A stretch of 64,000 nucleotides of DNA from JBGTFE01 sp049799955 (GTDB lineage Bacteria > Acidobacteriota > Blastocatellia > Pyrinomonadales > Pyrinomonadaceae). The stretch spans positions 1 through 64,000 of the forward strand of contig JBARIW010000065.1 in assembly GCA_049799955.1 (NCBI GenBank). The letters run 5' to 3'. The notes below the pieces were generated by a model. That model saw only the letters and a program-made list of their open reading frames with translations, did no database searches and was not told the origin of the DNA. The position numbers and the translations under genes are program-made. Shown piece by piece: positions 1 through 8,153 of the stretch (positions are counted from its first letter, which is position 1; each line of letters starts with the position of its first letter).

Positions 1-7
1 GGATAAA

Positions 8-77
8 CGGTCTGAAAGGTTGTAACTACAGGAAGCTATCTCAAAGTTTTTCAGACCGATTTTTGAGATAGCTTCCT
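8..77 (-). terminator. Two interleaved inverted repeats downstream of the TPR gene
   Basis: A perfect 16-bp inverted repeat pairs 30-45 with 62-77. A second perfect 10-bp repeat pairs 8-17 with 49-58, and its right arm lies in the loop of the first. The two stems therefore interleave (pseudoknot order) and could form alternately or together. The element directly follows the stop codon of the minus-strand gene at 85, so a 3'-end role is likely. There is no T-run after the stem, so a simple intrinsic terminator is uncertain. Confidence 0.5.
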
Positions 78-84
78 ATAAAAA

Positions 85-1098
85 TTATTTGGCTTTCGCG
101 CGCAAATCGGCGATAAGTTTTTTTATTTTTTCGGTATCGATTTCCTTTGGCGCAACTTTTAAATATCGCTCCAATTCGTCGGCGGCTTCCTTGTAACGCG
201 CGGTTTTTTCATACAAAAGCGCGAGCTGCCAGTCGATTTCGGCGACCGGAGAAGCTTTTTCCGACAAGGATTTAGCCTGTAACAACGCCTTTTCCGACAG
301 TTCAAAATTGCCTTCGATGCGCAAAACCATCCCGTAGAAAAGCTGCGCGTTGACCGATTTCGGGTTGATTGTAACGGCGGCGCGAAGAGCTTCGGCTGCC
401 GCCTGCATATTTTTAAGGTTGTAGCTGGCGACGCCGAGCGCGTAAAAGCTCGAATAGCTGCGTTTATTAACGTCAATCGCTCTGGTTAAATACGGCGCGG
501 CTTCCTCGTATTGCTTTCGCACGACGTATTCCGAGCCGAGACGGTCGAGCGCGTCGTAATAGGTCGGGAAAATTTCGACCGCCTGTTTGAGCGAATCTAA
601 ACCTTCGTCTTTTTTATCTTCGAGCTGCTTGACGCCTTTTTTGTATAATTTTCGCGCGTCGTCGGGAATTTCCTGCGCGAAAACGACGGTCGCCGCGCCG
701 CTGCTGCCGATGTTTATTTTGCGCGGGTCGAGCTTTAAGTTGAACTGAACAAAAGCCATATCCGAGGCGTAACGCCCGTTACCCAAAGGAAGCGTAACGA
801 GCCTGACATCCTGAACTTCTTCCTTGTAGTTTGTTCCGAACGTGAGAACTTTTATCTGATAATTTCCGCCTCTGAGTCCCGAAAAGGAAAAACGCCCAGC
901 TGAATCGGCGCGAGTCTGCGCCAGAGAGAGTCCGAGCTGGTCTCCGAGTTCGACGTATAAATTCTCTACCGGCGAGCGGCTTTGAGCGTCGAAAATAAGC
1001 CCTGTTATAGAACTGTTTTGCGCCTGCGCTAAGGTCGCGGCGGCAATGATGAGAGAAAATAAAACGATACTTTTAATTAAATGATTGAAGGTTTTCAT
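85..1098 (-). CDS. Secreted TPR protein with carboxypeptidase-regulatory-like domain
   Basis: The 337-residue product starts with a signal peptide ending near AQA (residues 24-26). A beta-sandwich of the carboxypeptidase-regulatory-like type follows (about 29-115; the SITGLIFD strand is typical). Tetratricopeptide repeats fill about 150-330. Such proteins are exported scaffolds; no enzyme motif is visible. The ATG at 1098 is chosen over the in-frame TTG at 1113 because a GGAG lies about nine bases upstream of it. It shares its domain plan with the protein at 59963. The inverted repeats at 8-77 follow the stop. The specific partner is unknown. Confidence 0.75.
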   Translation of the reverse strand: MKTFNHLIKSIVLFSLIIAAATLAQAQNSSITGLIFDAQSRSPVENLYVELGDQLGLSLAQTRADSAGRFSFSGLRGGNYQIKVLTFGTNYKEEVQDVRLVTLPLGNGRYASDMAFVQFNLKLDPRKINIGSSGAATVVFAQEIPDDARKLYKKGVKQLEDKKDEGLDSLKQAVEIFPTYYDALDRLGSEYVVRKQYEEAAPYLTRAIDVNKRSYSSFYALGVASYNLKNMQAAAEALRAAVTINPKSVNAQLFYGMVLRIEGNFELSEKALLQAKSLSEKASPVAEIDWQLALLYEKTARYKEAADELERYLKVAPKEIDTEKIKKLIADLRAKAK

Positions 1099-1124
1099 AG
1101 CCTTAAACTCCAAGGTTTTCTTAT

Positions 1125-2231
1125 TTATTTAATAATCCAGCCGCCGCCGACCACTTCTTCGCCGTTATAGAAAATCGTCGCCTGTCCGGGCGTAATGGCG
1201 CGCTGCGGCTCGTCAAAAACGATTCGGGCGCGATTGTCTTCGAGAGCGTAAATTGTCGCCGTCGCCGGTTCGTGTCGATAGCGAACTTTCACTTCGGCGC
1301 GGACTGGTTCTTCGGGCGCGTCAAAAGCAACCCAGTTTACGCCTTTAGCGACGAATTCTATTGAATCGAGTTCATCTTTTTCGCCGACGATAATTTGATT
1401 TCTGGCGCGTTCGATTTGGACGACATAAAGCGGTTTTTCGTGCGCGATGCCAAGACCGCGACGCTGACCGATTGTGTAGCGATGAATGCCCGAATGTTTG
1501 CCTAACTTCGCGCCGCTTGCATCGACAATTTCGCCCGATTCGGGCAATTCATCGGAGCGGTTTTCGTGTTCCAGGTAACGGTCGATAAATTCGGAATATT
1601 TGCCGTCGGGAACAAAACAGATTTCCTGCGATTCCTGTTTTTCGGCGGTGTAGAGATTCGCTTCGCGGGCGATGTCGCGCACTTCCGATTTGAGCATTTC
1701 GCCAAGCGGAAAATAAGCGTGCGAAAGCTGTTCCTGTGTCAGTTCCCAGAGAAAATAACTCTGGTCTTTCCAATGATTTTTTCCGCGAAAAAGACGATAA
1801 CGATTAGCTTTCGCGTCGTATTCGACACGCGCGTAATGCCCGGTCGCAACTTTGTCGCAGCCGAGAGATTGCGCCATTTTATCAAGTGAAGCGAATTTCA
1901 GACGCGAATTACAGGCGACACACGGAATCGGCGTTTCGCCCGAAAGATAGCTCTGAACAAAAGGCTCGACGACATCGCGCTCAAAATCTTTTTCGAGATT
2001 CAGAACGTAAAACGGAAATCCGAGACTTTCGGCGACGCGACGCGCATCGTAAACGTCGTCGAGCGAGCAACAGCGCGACGGCAAAGAATCGCCGTTTTCA
2101 TCGACATTTATACCGCGCCGCTGATTCCACAACTGCATCGTGAAACCGACAAGCTCATGTCCCTGTTCTTTTAGAAGCGCGGCTGCCGAAGAAGAATCGA
2201 CTCCGCCGCTCATTGCCACCGCAATTTTCAT
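1125..2231 (-). CDS. mnmA: tRNA-specific 2-thiouridylase MnmA
   Basis: MnmA activates U34 of the tRNAs for Lys, Glu and Gln with ATP and inserts sulfur to give 2-thiouridine, in the cytoplasm. The 368-residue product has the N-type PP-loop SGGVDSS at residues 8-14, the nucleophile cysteine in PCVACN (Cys104) and the second catalytic cysteine in ESQEICFV (Cys205). This is full length for the family. The start is ATG 2231; the four-codon extension from TTG 2243 is unlikely. It is transcribed divergently from the PadR gene, and the TPR gene follows 26 bases downstream. Confidence 0.96.
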   Translation of the reverse strand: MKIAVAMSGGVDSSSAAALLKEQGHELVGFTMQLWNQRRGINVDENGDSLPSRCCSLDDVYDARRVAESLGFPFYVLNLEKDFERDVVEPFVQSYLSGETPIPCVACNSRLKFASLDKMAQSLGCDKVATGHYARVEYDAKANRYRLFRGKNHWKDQSYFLWELTQEQLSHAYFPLGEMLKSEVRDIAREANLYTAEKQESQEICFVPDGKYSEFIDRYLEHENRSDELPESGEIVDASGAKLGKHSGIHRYTIGQRRGLGIAHEKPLYVVQIERARNQIIVGEKDELDSIEFVAKGVNWVAFDAPEEPVRAEVKVRYRHEPATATIYALEDNRARIVFDEPQRAITPGQATIFYNGEEVVGGGWIIK

Positions 2232-2294
2232 AAGCGTCACCAAACTTTACAGTATAGCGATTTGTTTTGATGCTGAAAACTTTCCAGAAATTGC

Positions 2295-2323
2295 TTGACA
2301 TTAAAAACCAGATGTCTTATCTT
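2295..2323 (+). promoter_or_regulatory. Sigma-70-type promoter for the PadR gene
   Basis: TTGACA at 2295-2300 is followed after exactly 17 bases by TATCTT at 2318-2323. This is a consensus -35 box with an acceptable -10 box, 54 bases upstream of the PadR start codon. Confidence 0.7.
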
Positions 2324-2335
2324 TTGTATAAGCCG

Positions 2336-2354
2336 GTCTTAAACTTTGTAAGAC
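2336..2354 (+). promoter_or_regulatory. Possible operator between promoter and PadR start
   Basis: GTCTTA (2336-2341) and TAAGAC (2349-2354) form a perfect 6-bp inverted repeat with a 7-base spacer. It sits just downstream of the -10 box, where a repressor would block initiation. Autoregulation by the encoded PadR protein is inference: the repeat is not the textbook ATGT-N8-ACAT PadR site. Confidence 0.4.
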
Positions 2355-2376
2355 TCGCATTTTATAAGGACAAAAT

Positions 2377-2664
2377 ATGCTTTTATCAAAAACAGAGGCT
2401 TTAATTTTACAAATAATGTCGGAAAACGGTTTCAAAGAAGTTTACGGCTTGGAACTTCTGAAACTTTCAAACGGCGGAATCAAACGCGGAACGATTTACA
2501 CCACGCTTCAGCGAATGAAAGACAAAGGTTTTGTAACTTCGCGTCAAGAGGAAAAACCTGACGATGTTTCGGGAATTCCACGCCGACTTTATGAGATAAC
2601 GGGAACGGGACAGCGCGCTTTGCAGGCATACGAATTAGTAGCGGCTAATTTTATAATAGCTTGA
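2377..2664 (+). CDS. PadR-family transcriptional regulator
   Basis: This small winged-helix protein has 95 residues. The N-terminus (ALILQIMSENGFKEVYGLELL) and the segment GTIYTTLQRMKDKGFV match the PadR winged helix, in which the recognition helix follows G-T-I-Y. The extended C-terminal helix seen in long PadR proteins is nearly absent, so this is the short type. PadR proteins usually repress a neighbouring membrane or transport gene. Here the next gene encodes a membrane protein in the same direction, so the two are probably one operon. A strong promoter and an inverted repeat lie upstream. Confidence 0.85.
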   Translation: MLLSKTEALILQIMSENGFKEVYGLELLKLSNGGIKRGTIYTTLQRMKDKGFVTSRQEEKPDDVSGIPRRLYEITGTGQRALQAYELVAANFIIA

Positions 2665-2680
2665 TATGAGAGATTGTTTT

Positions 2681-3472
2681 ATGAAAATTCTAAAACGTGC
2701 CTATTTTTGTTTAGCTATTTTATCTATCATTCCATTTTTTCAAAATGATGTTATGGTGACTACTATTTCAGTAAAGCCTGTTGTCTATTACAATGATAAA
2801 AAAAATTTTGGGAAAAATGAATCTGGATGGGCGCGCGCGTATTCCGGATATTTACGTGAAAAATATCAAAATCAAGGTTCGGATAGGGAAAAGGCATTAT
2901 TTGCAGAATTTAAAAATTTAGCTAAAAAAGAAATTGATAATTTATCAATGTCCCTATTGTCAAATTCAGATAAAGAATCTTTCAAAAAAATGTTAGATGA
3001 ACCAGTAACACTTGTAGTAGTTTCTAAAAGAGGAGATGCTATAAAATCATATTCTTATATAACTCAAAGATTGAATCAATTAGAGAACGCAAAAATAAGT
3101 AGTGAAAAAGCAGTTAATTGGGTTAAATTTTCTAACAAAAACATTTTTTTGAACCTAATAACTTTTATTTTAGTAGCTTTTGCTTGGTTTACTATATCTC
3201 TAATTTTTAGCAAATTGACTAATCAATTAGAAAATCCGCCTGCATTTTTTTTGATAGAACCTGCTAATTTGCTTCCGAAAAAACATCGTGAAAGTTTAAT
3301 TCAAGAAATCTCAGACATGCGTTTAGAATATTTCGAAGCATTATCCGAAAAGAAAATTTGGCGAGCAAGATGTATCATTGCTTTTTACTATATTGGCTTA
3401 AGTTGGTCGATTGTAATGTGGATTTCTGACAAAGCAAAAGAAGTTGTCGGACTTGTTCCGAAAAAAGATTAA
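2681..3472 (+). CDS. AT-rich membrane protein co-transcribed with PadR
   Basis: I do not recognise the family. The product has an N-terminal hydrophobic segment (about residues 8-25), a charged region of about 120 residues rich in Lys and Ser, a strong membrane helix near 160-180 (LITFILVAFAWFTISLIF) and another near the C-terminus. The gene is visibly AT-rich compared with mnmA and other neighbours, which suggests acquisition. ATG 2681 follows a GAGAG stretch at good spacing; ATG 2666 is an alternative that lies one base after the padR stop. The PadR protein may control its expression. Some PadR-linked families have this layout. Confidence 0.6.
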   Translation: MKILKRAYFCLAILSIIPFFQNDVMVTTISVKPVVYYNDKKNFGKNESGWARAYSGYLREKYQNQGSDREKALFAEFKNLAKKEIDNLSMSLLSNSDKESFKKMLDEPVTLVVVSKRGDAIKSYSYITQRLNQLENAKISSEKAVNWVKFSNKNIFLNLITFILVAFAWFTISLIFSKLTNQLENPPAFFLIEPANLLPKKHRESLIQEISDMRLEYFEALSEKKIWRARCIIAFYYIGLSWSIVMWISDKAKEVVGLVPKKD

Positions 3473-3480
3473 AAATCATT

Positions 3481-4599
3481 TTATTCGGCAACAGTTTGAA
3501 AAATCGGTGTCAGCTTTTCTTTTATCGCTTCGGCAATTGCTTTCGAGCCTTCGACGTTAGGATGACCGATAGTTGCAAGCTCGCAGGTTCGGGCGCGGAG
3601 TTTTAAATCGGTTAATTTTTTTAATTCGTCGATTGTTTTGCCGCAAACCGACATTCTTTCCGCCGCCAGAGCGTCTTCGGCTTTTCCTTTTTTTCCGACC
3701 TCAAAAAGCAGAGCGTTTTTCGCGCCGATGCTGTTTTCCGCCTTTATCGGCGATTCGATAAAAACGGCTCGCGGTTTGTCGAATTTAGCGTTCAGACGTT
3801 CAATCGCTTTCTTAAATTCAATGTTCGAATTTTCCGCCCAAATCATTGAGCGTTCGACCATTTTCTTTCGGTAGGGCTTGAGCAATCGACGGTTTAAAGG
3901 ATTATTAATCAGAGATTTTACGGGTTGCGGAACGTCGTATATTTCGAGCAGATTGTTGAAAATTTTGCTCGACGGCGTGTATTTCGAAAGAAAAGGGTAA
4001 TAGCCACAAACCGCAATCAGCGCGTTCGGAAATTCTCCGGCGGCGTGTTTGAGCAGCTCAAACATTTTTTCGTTGCAGTGCCCGGCGATGGCGCGTTTTA
4101 ATTCGTCGTTATCTTTGAGCGGGTTGAGAATCGTCGAAAGGCGAATGTCGGTGATGCCGCCCGTCAGCATTATCAGATTTACGCTCTGCGGGTTTTCGTA
4201 CTCCTTTCGGGCAACGTCGATTTGCGCGCGGATGCTCGGAAACGAAAGATTGACTTCGCGGTGAAAAAATTCGTCTTCGCCGATTTCCGCCGCTTGCAGC
4301 GCGTCCGTTTCGTATTGCTTCAGATTGATGCTCGCGCCCGAATGCGCTTTGACTTTTAAGTTTATCTGCCGCTCGTTTTTGAAAATTTCGGTTTGCAGCC
4401 ATTCTCTTGTGAGGTGATAAAATTTTTGTTCTTCGCGCAAGCCTTGTCCCCAAACCAGAGAGTCGCCGATGACCAGAAAATCGAAATTTTCCCCGGAATT
4501 ATCTGAAATCTCTGACGAAAAGGCGCTTCGTCCGGCGAGCGCGAAGGCGGCAAATGCTCCAATCTGTTCTAAAAAGCGTCGGCGTGAGTGTTTTTTCAT
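3481..4599 (-). CDS. Tat-exported SGNH/GDSL-type hydrolase
   Basis: The 372-residue product starts with a twin-arginine signal (SRRRFLEQIG, residues 5-14, then a hydrophobic stretch to about 28). The mature part begins with FLVIGDSLVWG, where Ser47 is the expected nucleophile of the SGNH fold. A block resembling LTGGITDIR follows near residue 165. GHPNVEGSKAIAEAI near the C-terminus carries the expected catalytic His (block V is normally DxxH; here the Asp is not obvious). Substrate unknown; an ester or acetyl group outside the cytoplasm is likely. The gene ends just after the convergent membrane gene at 2681-3472. Confidence 0.75.
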   Translation of the reverse strand: MKKHSRRRFLEQIGAFAAFALAGRSAFSSEISDNSGENFDFLVIGDSLVWGQGLREEQKFYHLTREWLQTEIFKNERQINLKVKAHSGASINLKQYETDALQAAEIGEDEFFHREVNLSFPSIRAQIDVARKEYENPQSVNLIMLTGGITDIRLSTILNPLKDNDELKRAIAGHCNEKMFELLKHAAGEFPNALIAVCGYYPFLSKYTPSSKIFNNLLEIYDVPQPVKSLINNPLNRRLLKPYRKKMVERSMIWAENSNIEFKKAIERLNAKFDKPRAVFIESPIKAENSIGAKNALLFEVGKKGKAEDALAAERMSVCGKTIDELKKLTDLKLRARTCELATIGHPNVEGSKAIAEAIKEKLTPIFQTVAE

Positions 4600-4706
4600 T
4601 TTTCCGTGCTGTCGGCGAAAGTTTCGCAGTTTGATGATAAACCGGTTTTATAAAGCGTCTGTCGGCAGATTGTTACACTTTTCGCCGCTGGCACAATCGT
4701 TTGAAA

Positions 4707-5486
4707 TTATGGAACAAGCAATTTTCTTTTTTGAAGCATTAAAAGAATCGCCAGACAGCCGAGCGCGGAGAGAAGATGTTTAATCGTATGCCCGCTGAGA
4801 AGATTTTGGCTCAAGCCGAAAATCATCTTGTCGCCGAGCTCCGTAACTTTCGCCAGCGCGTATAAACCGAGTCCGGCGAGCAACAAGCCTTGATGCGAAT
4901 ATTTGGCGCGATACAAAATCATTACGACCGGAATCGTCAGAAGCGGAATTACCTGAACCCAGACGTAAAAACGCAAATCGTCAAACCAGTGCCAGTAAAT
5001 CACGCTCGAAAAACCGACCAGCACGGCAGGCAAAAGGAGAAATTTACCGAGCCGCTCGCCGATATATTCGCCCAAAAGCGCGGAGAACAATCCCATAAAA
5101 CCGATTGTCATCGGCAGCCTGTCCCAGACGAGCGTTTGATTGTTCGGATTCCAGTGATAGTAAGCCGAGCCGATACTGACCAAGCCGACGCCCGCGAATA
5201 GTATAATCCACGCGGCGCGAAGATTTCCCAAATCGTTTTTAAGACAAGCTTTAAGCCCGATGATGCCGACAATAAGAAAGGCGAGATTGGACGAGACATC
5301 GAAGAAATTCGGAATTCCGAAAAACGCGCGCCGGTCGGCAAAATTATGATATTCGGGGTTTTGTTCGAACGGCTGAAACGAGAACACCAGCGCCAGAGAG
5401 CCGAAAACGATTAACGCCATCAGAAGATGCCGCCAGTTAAATTCGAGCCGCGCCGCCGCGTCCGCCTGTCCCGTTTTTCCGCGCAT
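4707..5486 (-). CDS. Ceramidase-like integral membrane hydrolase
   Basis: About seven hydrophobic helices are visible. The conserved blocks of the alkaline ceramidase/CREST superfamily are present: YHNFADRRAFFGIPNFFDV followed by SNLAFLIVGIIGL, then SAYYHWNPNNQTLVWDRLP, and a C-terminal GHTIKHLLSA in which the His residues would bind zinc. The family cleaves amide bonds in lipids at the membrane. The true substrate here is unknown. The start is ATG 5486; a TTG at 5495 would add three residues. It lies in an isolated minus-strand position between the SGNH hydrolase and the zinc-ribbon protein. Confidence 0.75.
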   Translation of the reverse strand: MRGKTGQADAAARLEFNWRHLLMALIVFGSLALVFSFQPFEQNPEYHNFADRRAFFGIPNFFDVSSNLAFLIVGIIGLKACLKNDLGNLRAAWIILFAGVGLVSIGSAYYHWNPNNQTLVWDRLPMTIGFMGLFSALLGEYIGERLGKFLLLPAVLVGFSSVIYWHWFDDLRFYVWVQVIPLLTIPVVMILYRAKYSHQGLLLAGLGLYALAKVTELGDKMIFGLSQNLLSGHTIKHLLSALGCLAILLMLQKRKLLVP

Positions 5487-5702
5487 AATTCGCAATTATA
5501 TTAAATTATATGCGTCCAGAAGCGCAAACGCCTCGGTCTTTTAACTACGCTGAAAGATAGGATATGTAACTTTTCGCCCGGATTGCGTGGCTGCGAATTG
5601 CCTTAATCGTAACTTTTATCCTTTGCCGTTTTGACGAATCAATGATATTTTACTTCACACAATTATAACAAATCCGCAAAATCGGAGTTTCCTTAAAAAG
5701 CG

Positions 5703-6278
5703 ATGAAAAAATGCCCGCAATGCAACAGCGTTTATACATTTGAAACAACATATTGCCTGAATGACGGCGCACTTCTGATTGACGAAAATTTTTCGCTGCC
5801 GACACAAGTGTCTTCAGGCGAGGAAGAAACCGTCATTAGAAGCAGACCGGCAACATTAAACCCTTTGCCTCCGACAGATTCAAAAAAACCTTCAAACTTA
5901 AAAAAATACATTCTTACACTTATTCTCGGACTGGTAATCGGCGGCATTCTCGTGTTCGGAGCTGTTGTTTTTATTGTCTCTCGAATGAAAAGTTCGGACG
6001 CGGGAAAAGCTGAGGGAACTATTCAGGTATCGAACGAAAAGCACAAGGAAAAAAATAAAACCCGAAAAGATTCGGAATTTAACGGTTTTGTGTTAAGCGA
6101 AAACGCAAATTTAAGGTCTTCTCCGAACTCGACCGTCTTTGAGGCTTTGCCGAAAAACGACCGTCTCAGCATCATCGAGCGCGACGGCGTTTGGTATCGC
6201 GTAATGTGCGAGCACGGCGCGGCGGGTTGGATGCACGGAAACACGATTGACTGGTCGCCCGGCGCAATTCCTTTTTAG
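5703..6278 (+). CDS. Zinc-ribbon, single-pass membrane protein with SH3-like domain
   Basis: The 191-residue product starts with KKCPQC and a further Cys at residue 18 (TTYCLNDGALL), a degenerate zinc-ribbon head common in this phylum. A proline-rich linker is followed by one membrane helix at about residues 69-95 (ILTLILGLVIGGILVFGAVV). The C-terminal part, about 125-185, reads ENANLRSSPNSTVFEALPK and ends in GAAGWMHGNTIDW, typical of a bacterial SH3 (SH3b) domain that binds cell-wall peptides. The head should be cytoplasmic and the SH3 domain outside. It may sense or bind the envelope; no partner is evident. Confidence 0.75.
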   Translation: MKKCPQCNSVYTFETTYCLNDGALLIDENFSLPTQVSSGEEETVIRSRPATLNPLPPTDSKKPSNLKKYILTLILGLVIGGILVFGAVVFIVSRMKSSDAGKAEGTIQVSNEKHKEKNKTRKDSEFNGFVLSENANLRSSPNSTVFEALPKNDRLSIIERDGVWYRVMCEHGAAGWMHGNTIDWSPGAIPF

Positions 6279-6298
6279 AGAAAAAATTCTGCCGAAAT

Positions 6299-7252
6299 CT
6301 AACGCGGAACCTCGACTGTTTTGATAATGTCGGAAATCACGGCGTCGGTCGTCGCGCCGTCGAGCTCGGCTTCGGCGCGTAAAGCCAAACGATGACGAAG
6401 AACCGGACGCGCAACGTCGCGCACGTCGTCGGGCGTCGGAAAATCGCGCCCGCGAATTGCCGCGAGAGCTTTCGAGCAAAGCAATAAAGCGACGGATGCG
6501 CGCGGGCTTGCGCCGTAGAGAATCGTCGGATGCGTGCGCGATTTGTGAACAATTTCGACAATATATTTTTGCACGCCCGGCTCGGTTCGCATCTGTTTTA
6601 CTTCATCGCGGCAATTCTGAATCGAGTTTCCTCCGGGCAAAGACTGAACATCGATTGCTTCCAGATGACGCGAATTAAAGCCCGCGTCCCAGCGCGAGAC
6701 GATTTCGAGTTCCGCGTCCTGCGGCGGATAGTCAATCAAAATTTTGAGTAAAAATCTGTCTAACTGCGCTTCGGGCAAAGGATAAGTTCCTTCGTATTCA
6801 ATCGGATTTTCCGTTGCCAGAACGGTGAACATCGGCGACAATTTATAGCGCTTGCCGTCAATCGTCGCCTGTCGCTCTTCCATCGCTTCGAGCAGCGCCG
6901 CCTGCGTTTTCGGCGGCGTGCGGTTGATTTCGTCGGCGAGCAGAATATCCGTAAAAATCGGTCCCGGACGAAGCGAGAATTCCGAGTTTTGCATATTGAA
7001 AACATTCGTTCCGGTAATATCGGACGGCATCAAATCGGGCGTAAACTGGATACGCGAAAACTTCGCGCCGATGATTCGCGCCAGCGTTTTTACCGTCAGA
7101 GTCTTTGCCGTTCCCGGAACGCCTTCCAGAAGCGCGTGTCCTTCGGCGAGAACGGCGACGAGAATCTGCTCGATAACTTCGTCCTGCCCGACGATGACTT
7201 TGCGGAGTTCGGTTAAAATGTGTGCAACGGTTGTTGGTGTATGTGTAAGCAT
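6299..7252 (-). CDS. MoxR-family AAA+ ATPase
   Basis: MoxR ATPases are chaperone-like and usually act on VWA-domain or membrane partners. The 317-residue product has Walker A EGVPGTAKT (residues 43-51), Walker B ILLADEINR (103-111), a sensor region ATENPIEYEGTYPLPEAQ and arginine finger LDRFLL, followed by the C-terminal lid domain. It is the last gene of the minus-strand cluster from 11995 down. The usual DUF58 partner is not adjacent: a TauE/SafE gene precedes it and the convergent SH3 protein follows. A heptad-repeat hairpin at 7253-7316 begins one base before the start codon. Confidence 0.92.
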   Translation of the reverse strand: MLTHTPTTVAHILTELRKVIVGQDEVIEQILVAVLAEGHALLEGVPGTAKTLTVKTLARIIGAKFSRIQFTPDLMPSDITGTNVFNMQNSEFSLRPGPIFTDILLADEINRTPPKTQAALLEAMEERQATIDGKRYKLSPMFTVLATENPIEYEGTYPLPEAQLDRFLLKILIDYPPQDAELEIVSRWDAGFNSRHLEAIDVQSLPGGNSIQNCRDEVKQMRTEPGVQKYIVEIVHKSRTHPTILYGASPRASVALLLCSKALAAIRGRDFPTPDDVRDVARPVLRHRLALRAEAELDGATTDAVISDIIKTVEVPR

Positions 7253-7316
7253 AGATGTCAGATGTCAGATGTCAGATGTCAGAAACTAGCATCTAGCATC
7301 TGACATCTAACATCTT
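7253..7316. repeat. Heptad-repeat hairpin, unit agatgtc
   Basis: Four exact copies of agatgtc (7253-7280) face a right arm of variant inverse copies (to 7316). The right arm read on the minus strand carries TGA. It fills the gap between the TauE/SafE stop and the MoxR start. Confidence 0.9.
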
Positions 7317-7321
7317 TCCAA

Positions 7322-8080
7322 CTATTTCATTGTAAAATCAAAAATCGTCTTAATCGCTAATAAAAAAACTGTCGATAGAAAAATTCTTTTCAGCCACAAA
7401 TCATTTAGCTTCGTGACGAAATGCGCGCCCATGTATGCGCCGATAAACATTGTAACGGCTAAAATTACGCCGATTTTGTAATCTACCAGACCTTGCCACA
7501 TAAAAACAATCGTGGCAACGGCGGAAGAAAAAACATTGACGAATTTCGTGCCCGCGACCGCTTCCGAGAAAGTCATTCCGAGAAAAGCGACGAACACGGT
7601 CGTCAAAACCGTAACGTAGCCGCCGCTGTAAAGTCCGCCGTAAATTCCGAGCAGAAATGTCAGAACATACGCGATTAAAAGCGAATTCGGCGAAACATTT
7701 TCCGGCTTTTTCACGCCCGCATCGCGTTTTACGAGAGTAAAAATCGCAACTGCAATCATCGCTGCCGAAACGATTATCGGAATCGTTTTAGCCGAAATCC
7801 AGCCGACAAGAAGCGCGCCGAGAGCCGAGCCGATAATGGTTAAAACAATCTGCGGCGAGAGCCGTTTGACGCTGACCGTTCCGCGCCGCAAAAAAGGAAT
7901 GCTCGCGCCGACCGCCATAAACGTCAAGCCGAACATATTCGTCGCCACCGCCTCTTTCGGCTCGATGCCGAATTGGAACATTACCGGAACGGTTATAAGC
8001 GAATTGCTTCCTGTAACAACGCCGATTGCAGTCGTTATAAAAAACAGTAAAACGAGAATAATTATCGTCGTCGTTGACAT
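7322..8080 (-). CDS. TauE/SafE-family membrane transporter
   Basis: About eight membrane helices over 252 residues, with the paired repeat layout of the family: an N-terminal half containing TGSNSLITVPVMFQFGI and a C-terminal half with GIYGGLYSGGYVTVLTTVF. Members export or import sulfite, sulfonates or other organic anions; the substrate here is unknown. ATG 8080 (MSTTTIIIL) is preferred: the longer frame to 8134 would translate the heptad hairpin at 8092-8153. The gene sits between DUF4350 and MoxR in a same-strand cluster, but hairpins on both sides argue that it may be a separate transcription unit. Confidence 0.85.
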   Translation of the reverse strand: MSTTTIIILVLLFFITTAIGVVTGSNSLITVPVMFQFGIEPKEAVATNMFGLTFMAVGASIPFLRRGTVSVKRLSPQIVLTIIGSALGALLVGWISAKTIPIIVSAAMIAVAIFTLVKRDAGVKKPENVSPNSLLIAYVLTFLLGIYGGLYSGGYVTVLTTVFVAFLGMTFSEAVAGTKFVNVFSSAVATIVFMWQGLVDYKIGVILAVTMFIGAYMGAHFVTKLNDLWLKRIFLSTVFLLAIKTIFDFTMK

Positions 8081-8091
8081 AAGAGATATGT

Positions 8092-8153
8092 CAGAAGTGA
8101 GAAATGAGAGGTGAGAAGTAAAAACTATTCTCATATCTCACTTCTCACTTCTC
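8092..8153. repeat. Heptad-repeat hairpin, unit agaagtg; overlaps DUF4350 stop
   Basis: The left arm (8092-8119) is built of agaagtg-like heptads and the right arm (8129-8153) of their complement. The right arm encodes the last residues (SEK) and stop of the DUF4350 gene. The same unit is used at 14576-14642. Confidence 0.88.

Noticed and set aside
7253..7316. CRISPR or ordinary insertion sequence ends at the heptad hairpins
   Set aside because: Units are tandem without spacers, differ between sites, and no transposase or target duplication is seen.
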